A stretch of DNA of 64,000 nucleotides from Pontibacter indicus (GTDB lineage Bacteria; Bacteroidota; Bacteroidia; Cytophagales; Hymenobacteraceae). Location of the stretch: NCBI RefSeq assembly GCF_900156345.1, contig NZ_FTPP01000001.1, positions 496,001-560,000 on the forward strand, read 5' to 3'. The notes below the pieces were generated by a model that saw only the letters and a list, made by a program, of their open reading frames with translations, searched no databases and was not told the origin of the DNA. The position numbers were made by a program, and so were the translations under genes. Positions 35,345-43,922 of the stretch are shown in pieces. Position 1 is the stretch's first letter; each line of letters opens with the position of its first letter.

Positions 35345-36880
35345 ATGATTTATGCACCTATCTCCCTGAAGGAGATCAATTTCAGGAATGAGATTCTGGC
35401 GGGGCTCACGGTGGCGCTGGCATTGGTACCGGAGGCTGTGGCCTTTGCTTTTGTAGCCGGCGTTGAGCCGCTTGTTGGTTTATACGCCGCCTTCATCGTT
35501 TGCCTCATTACGGCCGTTTTTGGTGGCCGTCCCGGCATGATTTCCGGTGCTACGGGTGCACTGGCTGTGGTCATGGTCTCGCTTGTTTCTTCCCACGGCG
35601 TAGAGTACCTGTTTGCGGCGGTCGTGCTGATGGGCGTGCTCCAGATCCTTTTCGGTGTTCTTAAGCTCGGTAAATTCATCCGGTTGGTACCGGAGCCCGT
35701 CATCTACGGATTTGTGAACGGCCTGGCCATCGTCATTTTCCTGTCGCAGTTTGGACAGTTCAAAGTGCCTGCCGCGGAGGGAGGAGGCGCCAGCTGGATG
35801 TAGGGCGAGGCCCTGTACGTGATGGGAGCCCTGGTGCTGCTGACCATAGCCATCATGTTCTTCCTGCCCAAGATCACCAAAAAACTGCCTGCCGCCCTAA
35901 CGGCCATTGTCATCGTGTCGGCCCTGGTGATCGGTTTCGGCCTGGATACCAAAACAGTGGGGGACGTTGCTTCGGTAGGCGGCGGCTTGCCCACCTTCAG
36001 CATCCCGATGGTTCCCTTCACGCTGGAGACACTCTACATTATTTTTCCCTACTCGCTCATCCTGGCAGGTATAGGCCTGCTGGAGTCGCTGCTGACCCTG
36101 ACCATTGTAGACCAACTGACGGACACCCGCGGACGCGGCAATCAGGAATCCATTGCGCAAGGAGCGGCCAACGTGATAGGCGGTTTCTTCGGCACGATGG
36201 GTGGTTGCGCCATGATCGGGCAGAGTATCATCAACGTGAGTTCGGGCGGGCGTACGCGTCTGTCAGGCATCACGGCGGCGGTGATGCTGCTGGTCTTCAT
36301 CCTGTTTCTGTCCACTTTTATTGAGATGGTGCCGATGGCGGCGCTGGTGGGCCTGATGTTCATGGTGGCGATCGGTACTTTTGAGTGGGCCAGTTTTAAA
36401 GTGCTGCGCCGCATACCCAAATCCGACGCCCTAGTCATGGTGGCCGTCACCGTCCTGACCGTGATCTTCGACCTGGCCATTGCCGTGCTGATCGGTGTGA
36501 TTATCGCCGCGCTGGTATTTGCCTGGGACAGTGCCGTGCGCATCCGTGCCCGCAAGCGCGTGGATGAAAACGGTGTGAAGCACTACAAGATTTACGGGCC
36601 GCTTTTCTTTGGCTCTACTGCCACGTTCCTGGAGAAGTTTGATGTGACCAACGACCCGGAAGAAGTGGTGATCGATTTCAAAGAGTCGCGTGTGGTGGAC
36701 CACTCCGGTATAGAGACACTGAATAAACTGACAGGAAAATACCAGGCAGCCGGAAAGAAACTGCACCTGCGTCACCTGAGCGAAGACTGCCGCCGTCTGC
36801 TGGCCAATGCCGAAAGCTTCGTTGAAGTGAATATCATGGAAGACCCGCACTATGCCGTGCTCTCGGACAAGCTGTCCTAA
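35345..36880 (+). pseudogene. SulP-family anion transporter, interrupted by an in-frame TAG
   Basis: The frame from ATG 35345 encodes a SulP transporter: [57 protein letters not shown]. It meets a TAG at 35801-35803 after GGGASWM, and continues in the same frame (GEALYVMGALVLLTIAIMFF) to 36880, with QGAANVIGGFFGTMGGCAMIGQS, ten or so membrane helices in total, and a C-terminal STAS domain (VVIDFKESRVVDHSGIETL). The intact protein would be 511 aa, the normal SulP size, and would move sulfate, bicarbonate or similar anions. As written only a short N-terminal fragment is made. A single-base read error is possible. Confidence 0.8.
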
Positions 36881-36900
36881 GGGAGGATGTTCTATACCTG

Positions 36901-36930
36901 AAAAAGGAGGCACGTAGCGCCTCCTTTTTT
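36901..36930. terminator. Terminator between the SulP and phosphoesterase genes
   Basis: AAAAAGGAGGC pairs with GCCTCCTTTTTT across a short loop. It serves two convergent genes and is flanked on both sides by TATACCT motifs. Confidence 0.88.
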
Positions 36931-36953
36931 AGTATACCTGCGTTTTCTGTCGG

Positions 36954-37724
36954 CTATACCTCATACAGGAAGAAAGGCTTCTCGTAGCCCGATTTCTGCA
37001 GCACGGGAACCGAAACGTTGAAGACCTTCACCCCGGTGCTGGTTTCGCCCTCCAGCGTACCCACGTGGGCGTGTCCGTGGAAGGTGGCCAGCACGTTGCG
37101 GCGATTGAGTGGTTCTTCGAGGCGGGAGCAGCCCAGGAAGGCATGGATGGCCTCCGGCTCGCCCTCCACCGTGGCCCGGATGGGCGCATAGTGCAGCAGC
37201 ACGATCTTTTTCAACTCGCTGTGCTGGCTGTCGAGTTGCGAGAGGGCGGCGTCCAGCTTCAGGGCCTCCGTCACGGCTTCCTGCACAAAATCCTTGTTGA
37301 GTTGCTCGCCGAACATGCCCAGCATATACCTGTCGAAGCCGCCGCCAAAGCCCTTCACCCCGGTAAAGCCTACATGCTCGATTACGGTAAAGTCGCCGTC
37401 GAGCAGCTGCAGGTTGGTCTGGGCGAAGATCTTACGTAGTTTCTTCACCTGGTCGTGGTCGTAATCGTGGTTGCCGAGTACGGCCAGCACAGGTATAGAG
37501 CAGGCCCTGAGTTCCCCGGCCAGCACCTCAGCTTCGCTTTCGCGGCCCGTGTCGGTCAGGTCGCCGCAGAGCAGCAGCACATCCGCCTCCTCCGACACCT
37601 GCCTGAAAAAGTCGACCCACTTGCCGGTATCCTGCTCGTGTACGTGTATATCGCCTACGGCCGCAATGCGTAGTTTTTTAGGTTCAGTATTCGCGTCCTG
37701 CATCGTGTTATTCGCGTCTTGCAT
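36954..37724 (-). CDS. Calcineurin-like metallophosphoesterase
   Basis: A 256-aa cytoplasmic enzyme with the dimetal phosphoesterase motifs in order: GDIHVHE, GDLTDTG, GNHDYD, then HYAP and GHAHVG. Substrates of this family range from phosphoesters to nucleotides and cannot be assigned. The N-terminus carries a tandem duplication: MQDANNTMQDANTEP, encoded by two 21-base units, so translation may begin at 37724 or at the second ATG at 37703. It is monocistronic and meets the SulP terminator. Confidence 0.9.
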   Translation of the reverse strand: MQDANNTMQDANTEPKKLRIAAVGDIHVHEQDTGKWVDFFRQVSEEADVLLLCGDLTDTGRESEAEVLAGELRACSIPVLAVLGNHDYDHDQVKKLRKIFAQTNLQLLDGDFTVIEHVGFTGVKGFGGGFDRYMLGMFGEQLNKDFVQEAVTEALKLDAALSQLDSQHSELKKIVLLHYAPIRATVEGEPEAIHAFLGCSRLEEPLNRRNVLATFHGHAHVGTLEGETSTGVKVFNVSVPVLQKSGYEKPFFLYEV

Positions 37725-37809
37725 CGTGTTTCATTTTTATGGAATGTAATACTACGTGCCAAACCTGCTTCAGGATGGGAAGAGCGCCGATACCTGCCCC
37801 GAAAAAGAA

Positions 37810-37840
37810 ACAGCCCCCGCTCTCGGTGGGGCGGGGGCTG
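37810..37840 (-). terminator. Terminator of the TonB-dependent receptor gene
   Basis: CAGCCCCCGC pairs with GCGGGGGCTG, 25 bases past the receptor stop, with a T-rich run following on the minus strand. Confidence 0.88.
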
Positions 37841-37864
37841 AGTAAGCTAACAAGTACTATCTAT

Positions 37865-40300
37865 CTAATTTCCGGTTCTGTTGATCTCTTCCACGTTGGT
37901 GTTGCGCTTCTTCGTTTCAAAGTCTTTTCCTTTGGCAAAATTGTAGCGCAGGTTAATGCGGATGCTCTGGGTGCCCTGGTACTGGTCGATGGCGTTGAGG
38001 TTTCCTTCCAGGTGGGTTTTTACTTTCAGCACACGTGTCTTGAAGATGTCGGTCGCGTTCAGGGAGAGCGTCAGACGGTCGTCCAGGAAGGTGCGCTTCA
38101 GGCCCGCATCGAGCCACCACTGGCTTTGGATCTCGTAGAGGCCGTACACGGCAGGTCCCTGGAAGCCAGCGTTCAGCTCCATGCGGACGTTCTTCGGCAA
38201 TTGGATGTTCTGGTTCGACTGCACAAAGAACAGCACTTCGTCGTTCACCACGTCCTGCGCATTCACTTCCTTGGTATAGCGCTGGTAGGCAAGGGTGGCC
38301 GTGTTGTTCATCTCCCATTTTCCGGAAACCCTTACCGGCGCCACCAAGGTGGTATATAGGTTCTTGTAGCTCTCGATGTTGCGCTGACCAAACACCGTGG
38401 TGTTGTCTTCGCTGTTGTAGGTCGGGATTTCACCAATGAAATCGGTGGTGATGGAGTAGCCGGCCATCAGGTTGTATTTCTCCTTCAGCGTCTGCGTCAC
38501 CTCAAATGAGTTGGTGTACTGTGGCTTCAGGTTCGGGTAGCCCTGCGACCAGGTATAGGGATCGAGGTAAAAAATGAACGGATTCAGCTGGCTGTAGTAC
38601 GGGCGGTTGATGCGGCGGCTGTACTTATAGCTTACCTGGTAGTTGTCGCTCACCTTCTGCTGCAGGAACAGGCTGGGGAACAGGTCCAGGTAGTTGCGCT
38701 TGGTGATATCCTTCAGCGTGATGGAGTTACCCTCCGAAGAAGTATGCTCGGCGCGAAGTCCGGCCATCACTTTCCAGGTGTCGCTCAGCTTGGTTGAGTA
38801 GTTGGCATAGCCCGCGTAGATGTTCTCGGTGTACACAAAGTGACTGGTGCGGCGTGGGTCCAGCACCTGTCGGCCGTCCGTGATCTCGTAGAAGAGCAGC
38901 TCGTTGTCAGACACCACGTGGCTGGCCTTGGCGCCCAGTTCCAGCTTGCCATCCTGACCCAGTTTCTTCCCGAAGTCTACTTTGGCGGCCAGGATGTCGT
39001 AACCGGTCGGGTTGTAGCTGGTCAGGTGCTCCTGGCTAACCAGTTCATTTGTACCCAGCACAAACTGTCTGTTCTTGAACACAAAGTCCGTCTCGTCGGT
39101 GATGCGGGCATAGTCCACGTCTGCTGACAGGGTGGTGCCCACTGTATCGAGCTTGCCGTTGTAGTGCAGGTTGAAGGTACCGTTGCGGTATGTGCTTTCG
39201 TGCTCGTTGGTGGCCGAAATGTGGCGGCTGTCGGCGGCTACCGGGCGGCGCAGGTCAGACTCGGTGTTGAAGATGCCCTCGTTGGCGTTGTAGAACAGGT
39301 TGCTCATGAAGCCCACGCTGTGGCGCTCGTTGATTTCGTAGTCAGTGCCCAGGCGCAGGGTCGGGTTGATGCGCTCCCGCTCCTCAATGCCCACCTGGTC
39401 GAAGTAGCTGCGGCCCTCCGGATCATTGAAAATACGTTCCATCTCCATGTCGCGGAAGCTCTTGCGGCGCGAGAAGTCCACACCGGCTGTGGTGTTCCAT
39501 CTGCCGCTCTTGTGGTTCAGGTCGAAGCCTGAGTTGAAGGAGCTCATGCGGTTGTACTGGTAGCCCACGTATACGTTTCCGTTCATGCCGTAAGCCTCGT
39601 TCTTTTTCAGGTTGATGTTGATGATGCCGGAGGCGCCTTCCGCATCGTAGCGGGCCGATGGGTTGGTGATGATCTCCAGGTCTTTCAGGTTCTCGGCGGA
39701 CATGCCCTGCAACAGGTTCTGCAACTGCTTGCCAGAAAGGTACGACTGCTTGCCGTTGATCATGACCTGTACACCGGGTTTACCGTTCAGGGTGATGTTG
39801 CCGTCCTGGTCGATCCACACACCCGGCGATTTTTCCAGTACCTCATAGGCTGTGCTGCCCTGTGCCAGTCCGGTGCCCTCTACGCTCACCACCATCTTTT
39901 CGGCGTCGTTCGTAATGGTGGGGCGCATGGTCTGGATCGTCACCTCTTTCAGGGTTTTCACGTCCGGCTTCAGTTGCAGCTTGCCGAAGTCGCGGTTGAA
40001 GTCTGGTCCGGTCACTTCAAAAGTCTCCGTTACCAGTGGCAGGTAGCCCAGGCCGCTTAGCTTTAGCTTATAACTACCTTTGACCGGCGTCTTGATGCGG
40101 AAAGCACCCTCCATTTCTGCAATGGCGCCTGTCACCACGGCGTTAGTGGAGGAGGAGACCACCGCCACATTCACAAATCCGAGGCCTTGTCCTTTTTCGT
40201 CCAGTACCTGGCCTGTCAGCCAACCTTCCTGTTGGGCTAAGGTGTTGTGTGACAGAGTGCTTAGCAGAACGAGCGCGAGTAAATAGAATAACTTTTTCAT
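37865..40300 (-). CDS. TonB-dependent outer-membrane receptor with carboxypeptidase-regulatory-like domain
   Basis: An 811-aa protein: signal peptide (MKKLFYLLALVLLSTLSHNTLAQ), a carboxypeptidase-D regulatory-like beta-sandwich (about 25-110, GWLTGQVLDEKGQGLGFVNV), a plug domain (about 120-225, AYEVLEKSPGVWIDQDGNIT and ITNPSARYDAEGASGIINI), and a long beta-barrel ending in NLRYNFAKG. This is the OMP_b-brl_3-type barrel common in Bacteroidota. It lacks a SusD partner, so it is probably not a Sus-type glycan importer; the cargo is unknown. A TAGCTTTG box lies 39 bases upstream of the start. Confidence 0.9.
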   Translation of the reverse strand: MKKLFYLLALVLLSTLSHNTLAQQEGWLTGQVLDEKGQGLGFVNVAVVSSSTNAVVTGAIAEMEGAFRIKTPVKGSYKLKLSGLGYLPLVTETFEVTGPDFNRDFGKLQLKPDVKTLKEVTIQTMRPTITNDAEKMVVSVEGTGLAQGSTAYEVLEKSPGVWIDQDGNITLNGKPGVQVMINGKQSYLSGKQLQNLLQGMSAENLKDLEIITNPSARYDAEGASGIININLKKNEAYGMNGNVYVGYQYNRMSSFNSGFDLNHKSGRWNTTAGVDFSRRKSFRDMEMERIFNDPEGRSYFDQVGIEERERINPTLRLGTDYEINERHSVGFMSNLFYNANEGIFNTESDLRRPVAADSRHISATNEHESTYRNGTFNLHYNGKLDTVGTTLSADVDYARITDETDFVFKNRQFVLGTNELVSQEHLTSYNPTGYDILAAKVDFGKKLGQDGKLELGAKASHVVSDNELLFYEITDGRQVLDPRRTSHFVYTENIYAGYANYSTKLSDTWKVMAGLRAEHTSSEGNSITLKDITKRNYLDLFPSLFLQQKVSDNYQVSYKYSRRINRPYYSQLNPFIFYLDPYTWSQGYPNLKPQYTNSFEVTQTLKEKYNLMAGYSITTDFIGEIPTYNSEDNTTVFGQRNIESYKNLYTTLVAPVRVSGKWEMNNTATLAYQRYTKEVNAQDVVNDEVLFFVQSNQNIQLPKNVRMELNAGFQGPAVYGLYEIQSQWWLDAGLKRTFLDDRLTLSLNATDIFKTRVLKVKTHLEGNLNAIDQYQGTQSIRINLRYNFAKGKDFETKKRNTNVEEINRTGN

Positions 40301-40338
40301 AGAATTACTTTGTTAGCGTGTATTGTAATAGGATGATG

Positions 40339-40346
40339 CAAAGCTA
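40339..40346 (-). promoter_or_regulatory. Predicted -7 box (TAGCTTTG) of the TonB-dependent receptor gene
   Basis: TAGCTTTG on the minus strand matches TAnnTTTG, 39 bases before the ATG. A TTGC at about the -33 position is a weak match. Confidence 0.45.
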
Positions 40347-40577
40347 TTGTATAGTACTTTGTATTGCAAGGTACTGTTTGGAATTTTATATGAATAGCCT
40401 CAGATAATCCGTCAATCGCGCTAGAATTCCGACGAACGGAAAGTCGGTTTCAGAGAATTCGATGAAAGCAGCTGGGCGGAGGGGAGCCGCCATCGCTACG
40501 GGTTTTGCTAATAGATGAGGTGCGCCCGGGAAAGGTTGCCTCCGGGTATGGGTTATCTAATTTAGAAACTATGGAAT

Positions 40578-40614
40578 AAAAAACTCCTGTCTGCCGGGAA
40601 CGGCAAACAGGAGG
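40578..40614 (-). terminator. Terminator of the 86-aa gene
   Basis: CCTCCTGTTTGCCG pairs with CGGCAGACAGGAG on the minus strand and is followed by six T. It lies 40 bases past the stop of the small gene and supports that gene being real. Confidence 0.8.
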
Positions 40615-40651
40615 AAATTTCATGAGAGGACAGAAGGAGGGATGCTGTAGC

Positions 40652-40912
40652 TTAGTTTGGCACCGCGCAAAGCTGATTATACTGTTTGGGGTGCTTGTTT
40701 TTGATCAGCCGCAGCATATAGCGAAAAACGAAATAACGCTCACGCTTCCGCTCTTCTTTTCCCAAAGAGCTTCTATAATCCAGTGTCTCTAGCAGGCTGA
40801 CCGTATCCTGATAGAGGAGGTAACTATAGGCACTTAAGAAACACTTCCGCACGCTTTTCCTTTTCACTTTCCTGCCCGTTTCCTCGGCCAGAGCACGTCT
40901 TAAATTTTCCAT
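40652..40912 (-). CDS. Small basic protein, unrecognised
   Basis: An 86-aa, very basic protein (MENLRRALAEETGRKVKRKS, then KEERKRERYFVFRYMLRLIK). Lys and Arg make up about a quarter of it and it is mainly helical, with no Cys pair and no transmembrane segment. Its own terminator directly follows, and a roughly 300-base upstream gap separates it from the divergent paralogue 4, so it is expressed on its own. A nucleic-acid-binding role is possible but not shown. Confidence 0.6.
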   Translation of the reverse strand: MENLRRALAEETGRKVKRKSVRKCFLSAYSYLLYQDTVSLLETLDYRSSLGKEERKRERYFVFRYMLRLIKNKHPKQYNQLCAVPN

Positions 40913-41211
40913 TTCCTACCGCTTCTATCCTGTTGTAATGCTTTTTAATACTGAATAATTCCACGATGAAAGATTAAAACTACCACTAGCCTTCATTAGA
41001 AAAAATGACCCTTATCACTTATTTCGTCAAGGGCCTTTTAAAAGAGGTAAACGTCCGTTTTTTAGTGTGAAGGCCCAGTTATATTTTGCGTTCGCATTGA
41101 GATACAGTTAGTTGGGGTGAAAATTTAGGATTTTCACATAATTCGTACAACAGCCACGGGTATTTGTTCGTTATATAACTATATTGCTAAATTATTGACT
41201 GAAATTAGGAA
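40913..41211. other. Intergenic region between divergent small genes
   Basis: About 300 AT-rich bases. It must hold the promoters of the 86-aa gene and paralogue 4. I see no hairpin or repeat. Confidence 0.4.
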
Positions 41212-41643
41212 ATGAAATCTCCGCCTTATTTTAAGCTATCCTATAACCCGGCACAGGACTTCATTTCAAGCCGATGGCTGCGAGTGGGTAACAGTGCAGA
41301 GTATCGGCAGGCGCTGGTGGATACTTGCAAACAACTCCATAAAAGTAATGCAATGGGTTGGTTGGTGGACTTCAGCCGCATGACGTCGCCTGATATGCGT
41401 GACCAGAACTGGACGCTGGACTTACTGACTCAAAGCCTGCCACACACCAAGTTACGTAAACTGGCTGTTGTGCTGCCCGATGATCTTTTCCTGGAAGTGG
41501 CGGTGGAAAGAGTGCGTGATGGTTTGCTCAATGTGTCCAATATCAACTTGCAAATCGCGCAATTTAGTGATTCGAGCGCCGCAAAGCACTGGCTCGTTTC
41601 AGACAACGATCCCTGCGAAGGATTATTCCGAAACGCTTCTTAA
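41212..41643 (+). CDS. Small conserved protein, STAS/SpoIIAA-like paralogue 4
   Basis: A 143-aa member of the family at 31076-32594. FKLSYNPAQDFISSRWL matches the N-terminal strand pattern, EYRQALVDTCKQLHKSNAMGWLVDFSRM the helix and D-x-R strand, DQNWTLDLLTQSLPHTKLRKLAVVL the second helix, and AAKHWLVS the C-terminal motif. A short extra tail (DNDPCEGLFRNAS) is unique to this copy. It stands alone, 9 kb from the other three. Confidence 0.75.
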   Translation: MKSPPYFKLSYNPAQDFISSRWLRVGNSAEYRQALVDTCKQLHKSNAMGWLVDFSRMTSPDMRDQNWTLDLLTQSLPHTKLRKLAVVLPDDLFLEVAVERVRDGLLNVSNINLQIAQFSDSSAAKHWLVSDNDPCEGLFRNAS

Positions 41644-41810
41644 CAAAAGGCTTTATTCCCATCTACAATCAGTAAATCATATTAATATTCAGGTATAGCG
41701 CTTCAATGGGTGCTCCATTGTGGACTATTTTGCCTGATTTTTAAAAATAATTGAAAAAAAGCTGTAATAACCTGAAATATTCATGAACCTTTTGCGAATA
41801 GTTCATGTAT

Positions 41811-41818
41811 TAGATTTG
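41811..41818 (+). promoter_or_regulatory. Predicted -7 box (TAGATTTG)
   Basis: TAGATTTG lies 30 bases before ATG 41849, with a TTTG at 41791-41794 upstream (spacing 16, shorter than usual). It favours a start at 41849 for the following gene. Confidence 0.45.
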
Positions 41819-41848
41819 CTAATAAGTTATAATACTTTGTACAAATAC

Positions 41849-42124
41849 ATGACTATGAAAGAGCTTGAAAGAATCCAGAAAGCACTCCGGCACAGCAACA
41901 CCCTTGTTTTGAAAGACCGGGAGGAGAAGGTCGAATGTTCTTTTATAAAAGAGGGCCTGGTGTACGAAAATTTTCAGATCGAAAATAATGTGCTGGCCAC
42001 TGCACTACAGGAAGCAAGCGTAAACGGCATTGTGGAAGGCCTTCACTTTGAGCGACTCAAAAATAGGTATGAGTGGTTCGCTCTTCGTGTGAAATCCAGA
42101 ATGCTGCTGGACACTTTGAAATAG
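41849..42124 (+). CDS. Small unrecognised protein, 91 aa
   Basis: Starts at ATG 41849 (MTMKELERIQKALRHSNTLV); the frame is open upstream, but a promoter-like box lies inside that extension. The protein is soluble and charged, with alternating strands (KVECSFIKEGLVYENFQIEN) and helices (NVLATALQEASVNGIVEGLH). No family is recognised. A strong terminator follows at 42144-42181, so it is a single-gene unit. Confidence 0.6.
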   Translation: MTMKELERIQKALRHSNTLVLKDREEKVECSFIKEGLVYENFQIENNVLATALQEASVNGIVEGLHFERLKNRYEWFALRVKSRMLLDTLK

Positions 42125-42143
42125 TCTATTCCCATAGCGATAG

Positions 42144-42181
42144 AAAAAGCCCTCTGCTTAATGAAAGCAGAGGGCTTTTTT
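42144..42181 (+). terminator. Terminator of the 91-aa gene
   Basis: AAAAAGCCCTCTGCTT pairs with AAGCAGAGGGCTTTTT, 20 bases past the stop, with a T-run. Confidence 0.88.
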
Positions 42182-42230
42182 ATGTTCGGTCATCCGGTAA
42201 CCTATACCTGGCCGATGCAGTACCTGCTGT

Positions 42231-42539
42231 ATGACGTTATCTTTTGCGATCCATATCATATTGCACATGTTGGTTCCTATATTGGTGGCGGCGCTGTTTT
42301 ACCGGGAGCAACTCCGCTTTGCCTCGCTCATGATGCTGGCAGGCTGGCTGATCGATTTTGACCATTTGCTGGTTACACCCATCATCGACCAGGACAGGTG
42401 CAGCATAGGCTTTCATTTACTACACCGGTACTGGCTCGTGCCCATTTACACCATCCTGGCCCTCATCCCCAAAACTCGCCTGATCGGCTTGGGTCTGCTC
42501 ATTCATATCGTGCTGGATTGGATTGATTGTTATTTGTGA
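42231..42539 (+). CDS. DUF6122-family membrane protein
   Basis: A 102-aa protein with three or four hydrophobic segments. The family pattern is clear: an N-terminal HIILHMLVPILVAALFYR, then WLIDFDHLLVTPIIDQDRCS with the charged DFDHLL, IGFHLLHRYWLVPIY, and a C-terminal LLIHIVLDWIDC. The conserved Asp/His residues within membrane segments resemble those of the YdjM-like metal-dependent hydrolase group, so metal binding is possible. Function is unknown. It meets a convergent gene across the hairpin at 42660-42705. Confidence 0.8.
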   Translation: MTLSFAIHIILHMLVPILVAALFYREQLRFASLMMLAGWLIDFDHLLVTPIIDQDRCSIGFHLLHRYWLVPIYTILALIPKTRLIGLGLLIHIVLDWIDCYL

Positions 42540-42540
42540 T

Positions 42541-42619
42541 TGAGTGAAGGAGTGAGATAGTGATTGAGTGAAGGAGTGATTGAGCGAGTTAGTGAATTTT
42601 AATTGAGTGTTTTAGTGAA
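42541..42619 (+). repeat. Low-complexity TGAGTGAAGGAG tract
   Basis: Short imperfect units of the type (GAT)TGAGTGAAGGAGTGA repeat for about 80 bases right after the DUF6122 gene. The complementary pattern is at 42721-42757, so the two tracts frame the central terminator as inverted repeats. Confidence 0.7.
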
Positions 42620-42659
42620 TGGGAGATTTTATAGCGGTGATTAATTTTTTAAAAGGTCC

Positions 42660-42705
42660 AAAAAGAAAAGAGCTGATCAAGTTATTGATCAGCTCTTTTC
42701 TTTTT
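42660..42705. terminator. Long perfect bidirectional terminator
   Basis: A 20-bp stem (AAAAAGAAAAGAGCTGATCA and its complement) with a 6-base loop lies between convergent genes. The ends are A-rich on one side and T-rich on the other, so it can stop transcription in both directions. Confidence 0.9.
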
Positions 42706-42720
42706 GAGAGAATGAATTTT

Positions 42721-42757
42721 AATCACTCATTCACTCAATCGCTCATTCACTCAATTA
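42721..42757 (-). repeat. Low-complexity tract, inverted copy
   Basis: AATCACTCATTCACTCAATC and following units mirror the tract at 42541-42619. The last bases abut the stop codon of the DUF3347 gene. Confidence 0.7.
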
Positions 42758-43396
42758 ATTAAAAACTTCCTCGTTGCTGCCGCATTTCAGCATGCTGCTT
42801 CCGAAGTAAGGATTGCGGATTTCAGGTTTGGTGCTAACCCAGTAGGCGCCCTGGTTGTTGTTCACCATCGGGCAGTGCTGGTAGTATACTTTCTGGTCGG
42901 TGGCGCCGAATGCTTTGGTCAGCGTGAACACAGCTTCTGACAGGTCTTCCAGTTGGTTGCGCTGCTCGCCCAGGTCATTGGTGCCGGCAATAGCAGCGGC
43001 AGACTGGCGTACTTTCTCAATTTGCTCTTCTGCAAACGTCTTTTGCTCTGGTACCTGAATGGCGGCTACCGGCATAGCGTTCGCAGAGTTCAACACAGCA
43101 TTGGCAGCCTCTTTTGCAGTTTCAGCGTCTGACTCTACCATGGCATCTTTCAGGGCGATGTACTCGTCGAGCATTTGTGCCAAGTTGCGTTTCATCGGTT
43201 CTGCTACCGAGTCGAAGGTAGGCGTTTCCACTACCACAGTACCGGCTGCAGGCATGTTGTCACCGTGTGCCATACCGTCGTGGTGCTCGTGGTCGTGCTC
43301 TTCGGTGCCTTCAGCGTGTTGCTGGCTGTTATCAGATGAGCAGGAGGCAAATGCAAACATGGCCACCAGCGCTGCAAATAAGGTTGTCTTTTTCAT
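42755..43396 (-). CDS. DUF3347-type lipoprotein with metal-binding motifs
   Basis: A 213-aa lipoprotein (lipobox FASC, Cys19). After the signal comes a His/Asp/Glu-rich stretch (EEHDHEHHDGMAHGDNM), a typical metal-chelating tail. The helical DUF3347 domain spans about 60-165. The C-terminus holds CPMVNNNQGAYWVSTKPEIR and NPYFGSSMLKCG, the paired Cys/Met motif found in copper-efflux adaptor proteins. I infer a periplasmic or surface copper or heavy-metal binding role. A TACCTTTG box lies upstream; the arsenate-reductase-like gene is divergent from it. Confidence 0.85.
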   Translation of the reverse strand: MKKTTLFAALVAMFAFASCSSDNSQQHAEGTEEHDHEHHDGMAHGDNMPAAGTVVVETPTFDSVAEPMKRNLAQMLDEYIALKDAMVESDAETAKEAANAVLNSANAMPVAAIQVPEQKTFAEEQIEKVRQSAAAIAGTNDLGEQRNQLEDLSEAVFTLTKAFGATDQKVYYQHCPMVNNNQGAYWVSTKPEIRNPYFGSSMLKCGSNEEVFN

Positions 43397-43471
43397 AATC
43401 AGCTATCAGAAAATTCGAATGGTTAATACACTCTTCTAAAAAAAAGGAGCCCTTAGCGGGCATTTCTTCTG

Positions 43472-43479
43472 CAAAGGTA
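43472..43479 (-). promoter_or_regulatory. Predicted -7 box (TACCTTTG) of the DUF3347 gene
   Basis: TACCTTTG on the minus strand lies 76 bases before the ATG and matches TAnnTTTG. Confidence 0.45.
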
Positions 43480-43536
43480 AGCTTTTTAGCGAAATGGTGG
43501 CAACGATGTGGCCTTCGCCCAATGCCGGCTTTTACG

Positions 43537-43544
43537 TATCTTTG
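43537..43544 (+). promoter_or_regulatory. Predicted -7 box (TATCTTTG) of the ArsC-like gene
   Basis: TATCTTTG lies 20 bases before the ATG, with TTCG (close to the TTTG -33 box) exactly 19 bases upstream at 43514-43517. Confidence 0.55.
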
Positions 43545-43563
43545 AGTAAATCAAGTAGAAGCC

Positions 43564-43905
43564 ATGGTTACGATCTATCACAACAACAGATGCAGCAAAA
43601 GCCGCCAGACTCTAGACTTGCTGCGCGAAAAAGGGGAGAAGCTGCAGGTAGTGGAATACCTGAAGGAGGCACCTTCTGCCGAGGAGCTAAAATCCGTGCT
43701 CAACAAACTGGGCCTGAAACCGGAGCAGGTATTGCGCAAAGGCGAGCAGGTATACAAAGATTCCTTCGCGGGTAAAAGCTATTCCGACGACGAGTGGTTG
43801 CAGATCATGTCGGAGAATCCCATCCTGATCGAGCGCCCGATCGTCGTGAAAGGCGACAAAGCCGTTATCGGTCGTCCTCCTGAAAAAGTGCTCGACATTC
43901 TGTAG
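43564..43905 (+). CDS. ArsC/Spx-family protein, probable glutaredoxin-type arsenate reductase
   Basis: A 113-aa thioredoxin-fold protein. The catalytic cysteine is in HNNRCSKSRQTL (Cys9), and the Arg-rich ERPIVV loop contains the conserved arginine used in arsenate binding. There is a single N-terminal Cys, not a CXXC, which fits glutaredoxin-dependent ArsC rather than Spx. It should reduce arsenate to arsenite. No ars pump genes are adjacent, so housekeeping or other roles are possible. Confidence 0.88.
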   Translation: MVTIYHNNRCSKSRQTLDLLREKGEKLQVVEYLKEAPSAEELKSVLNKLGLKPEQVLRKGEQVYKDSFAGKSYSDDEWLQIMSENPILIERPIVVKGDKAVIGRPPEKVLDIL

Positions 43906-43922
43906 GGAAAGCATAGGTTGTT

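Noticed and set aside
10976..35803. Reassignment of TAG to an amino acid, suggested by two in-frame TAG codons
   Set aside because: Several intact genes here (ABC-F, SMR) end with TAG at the expected place, so TAG works as stop.
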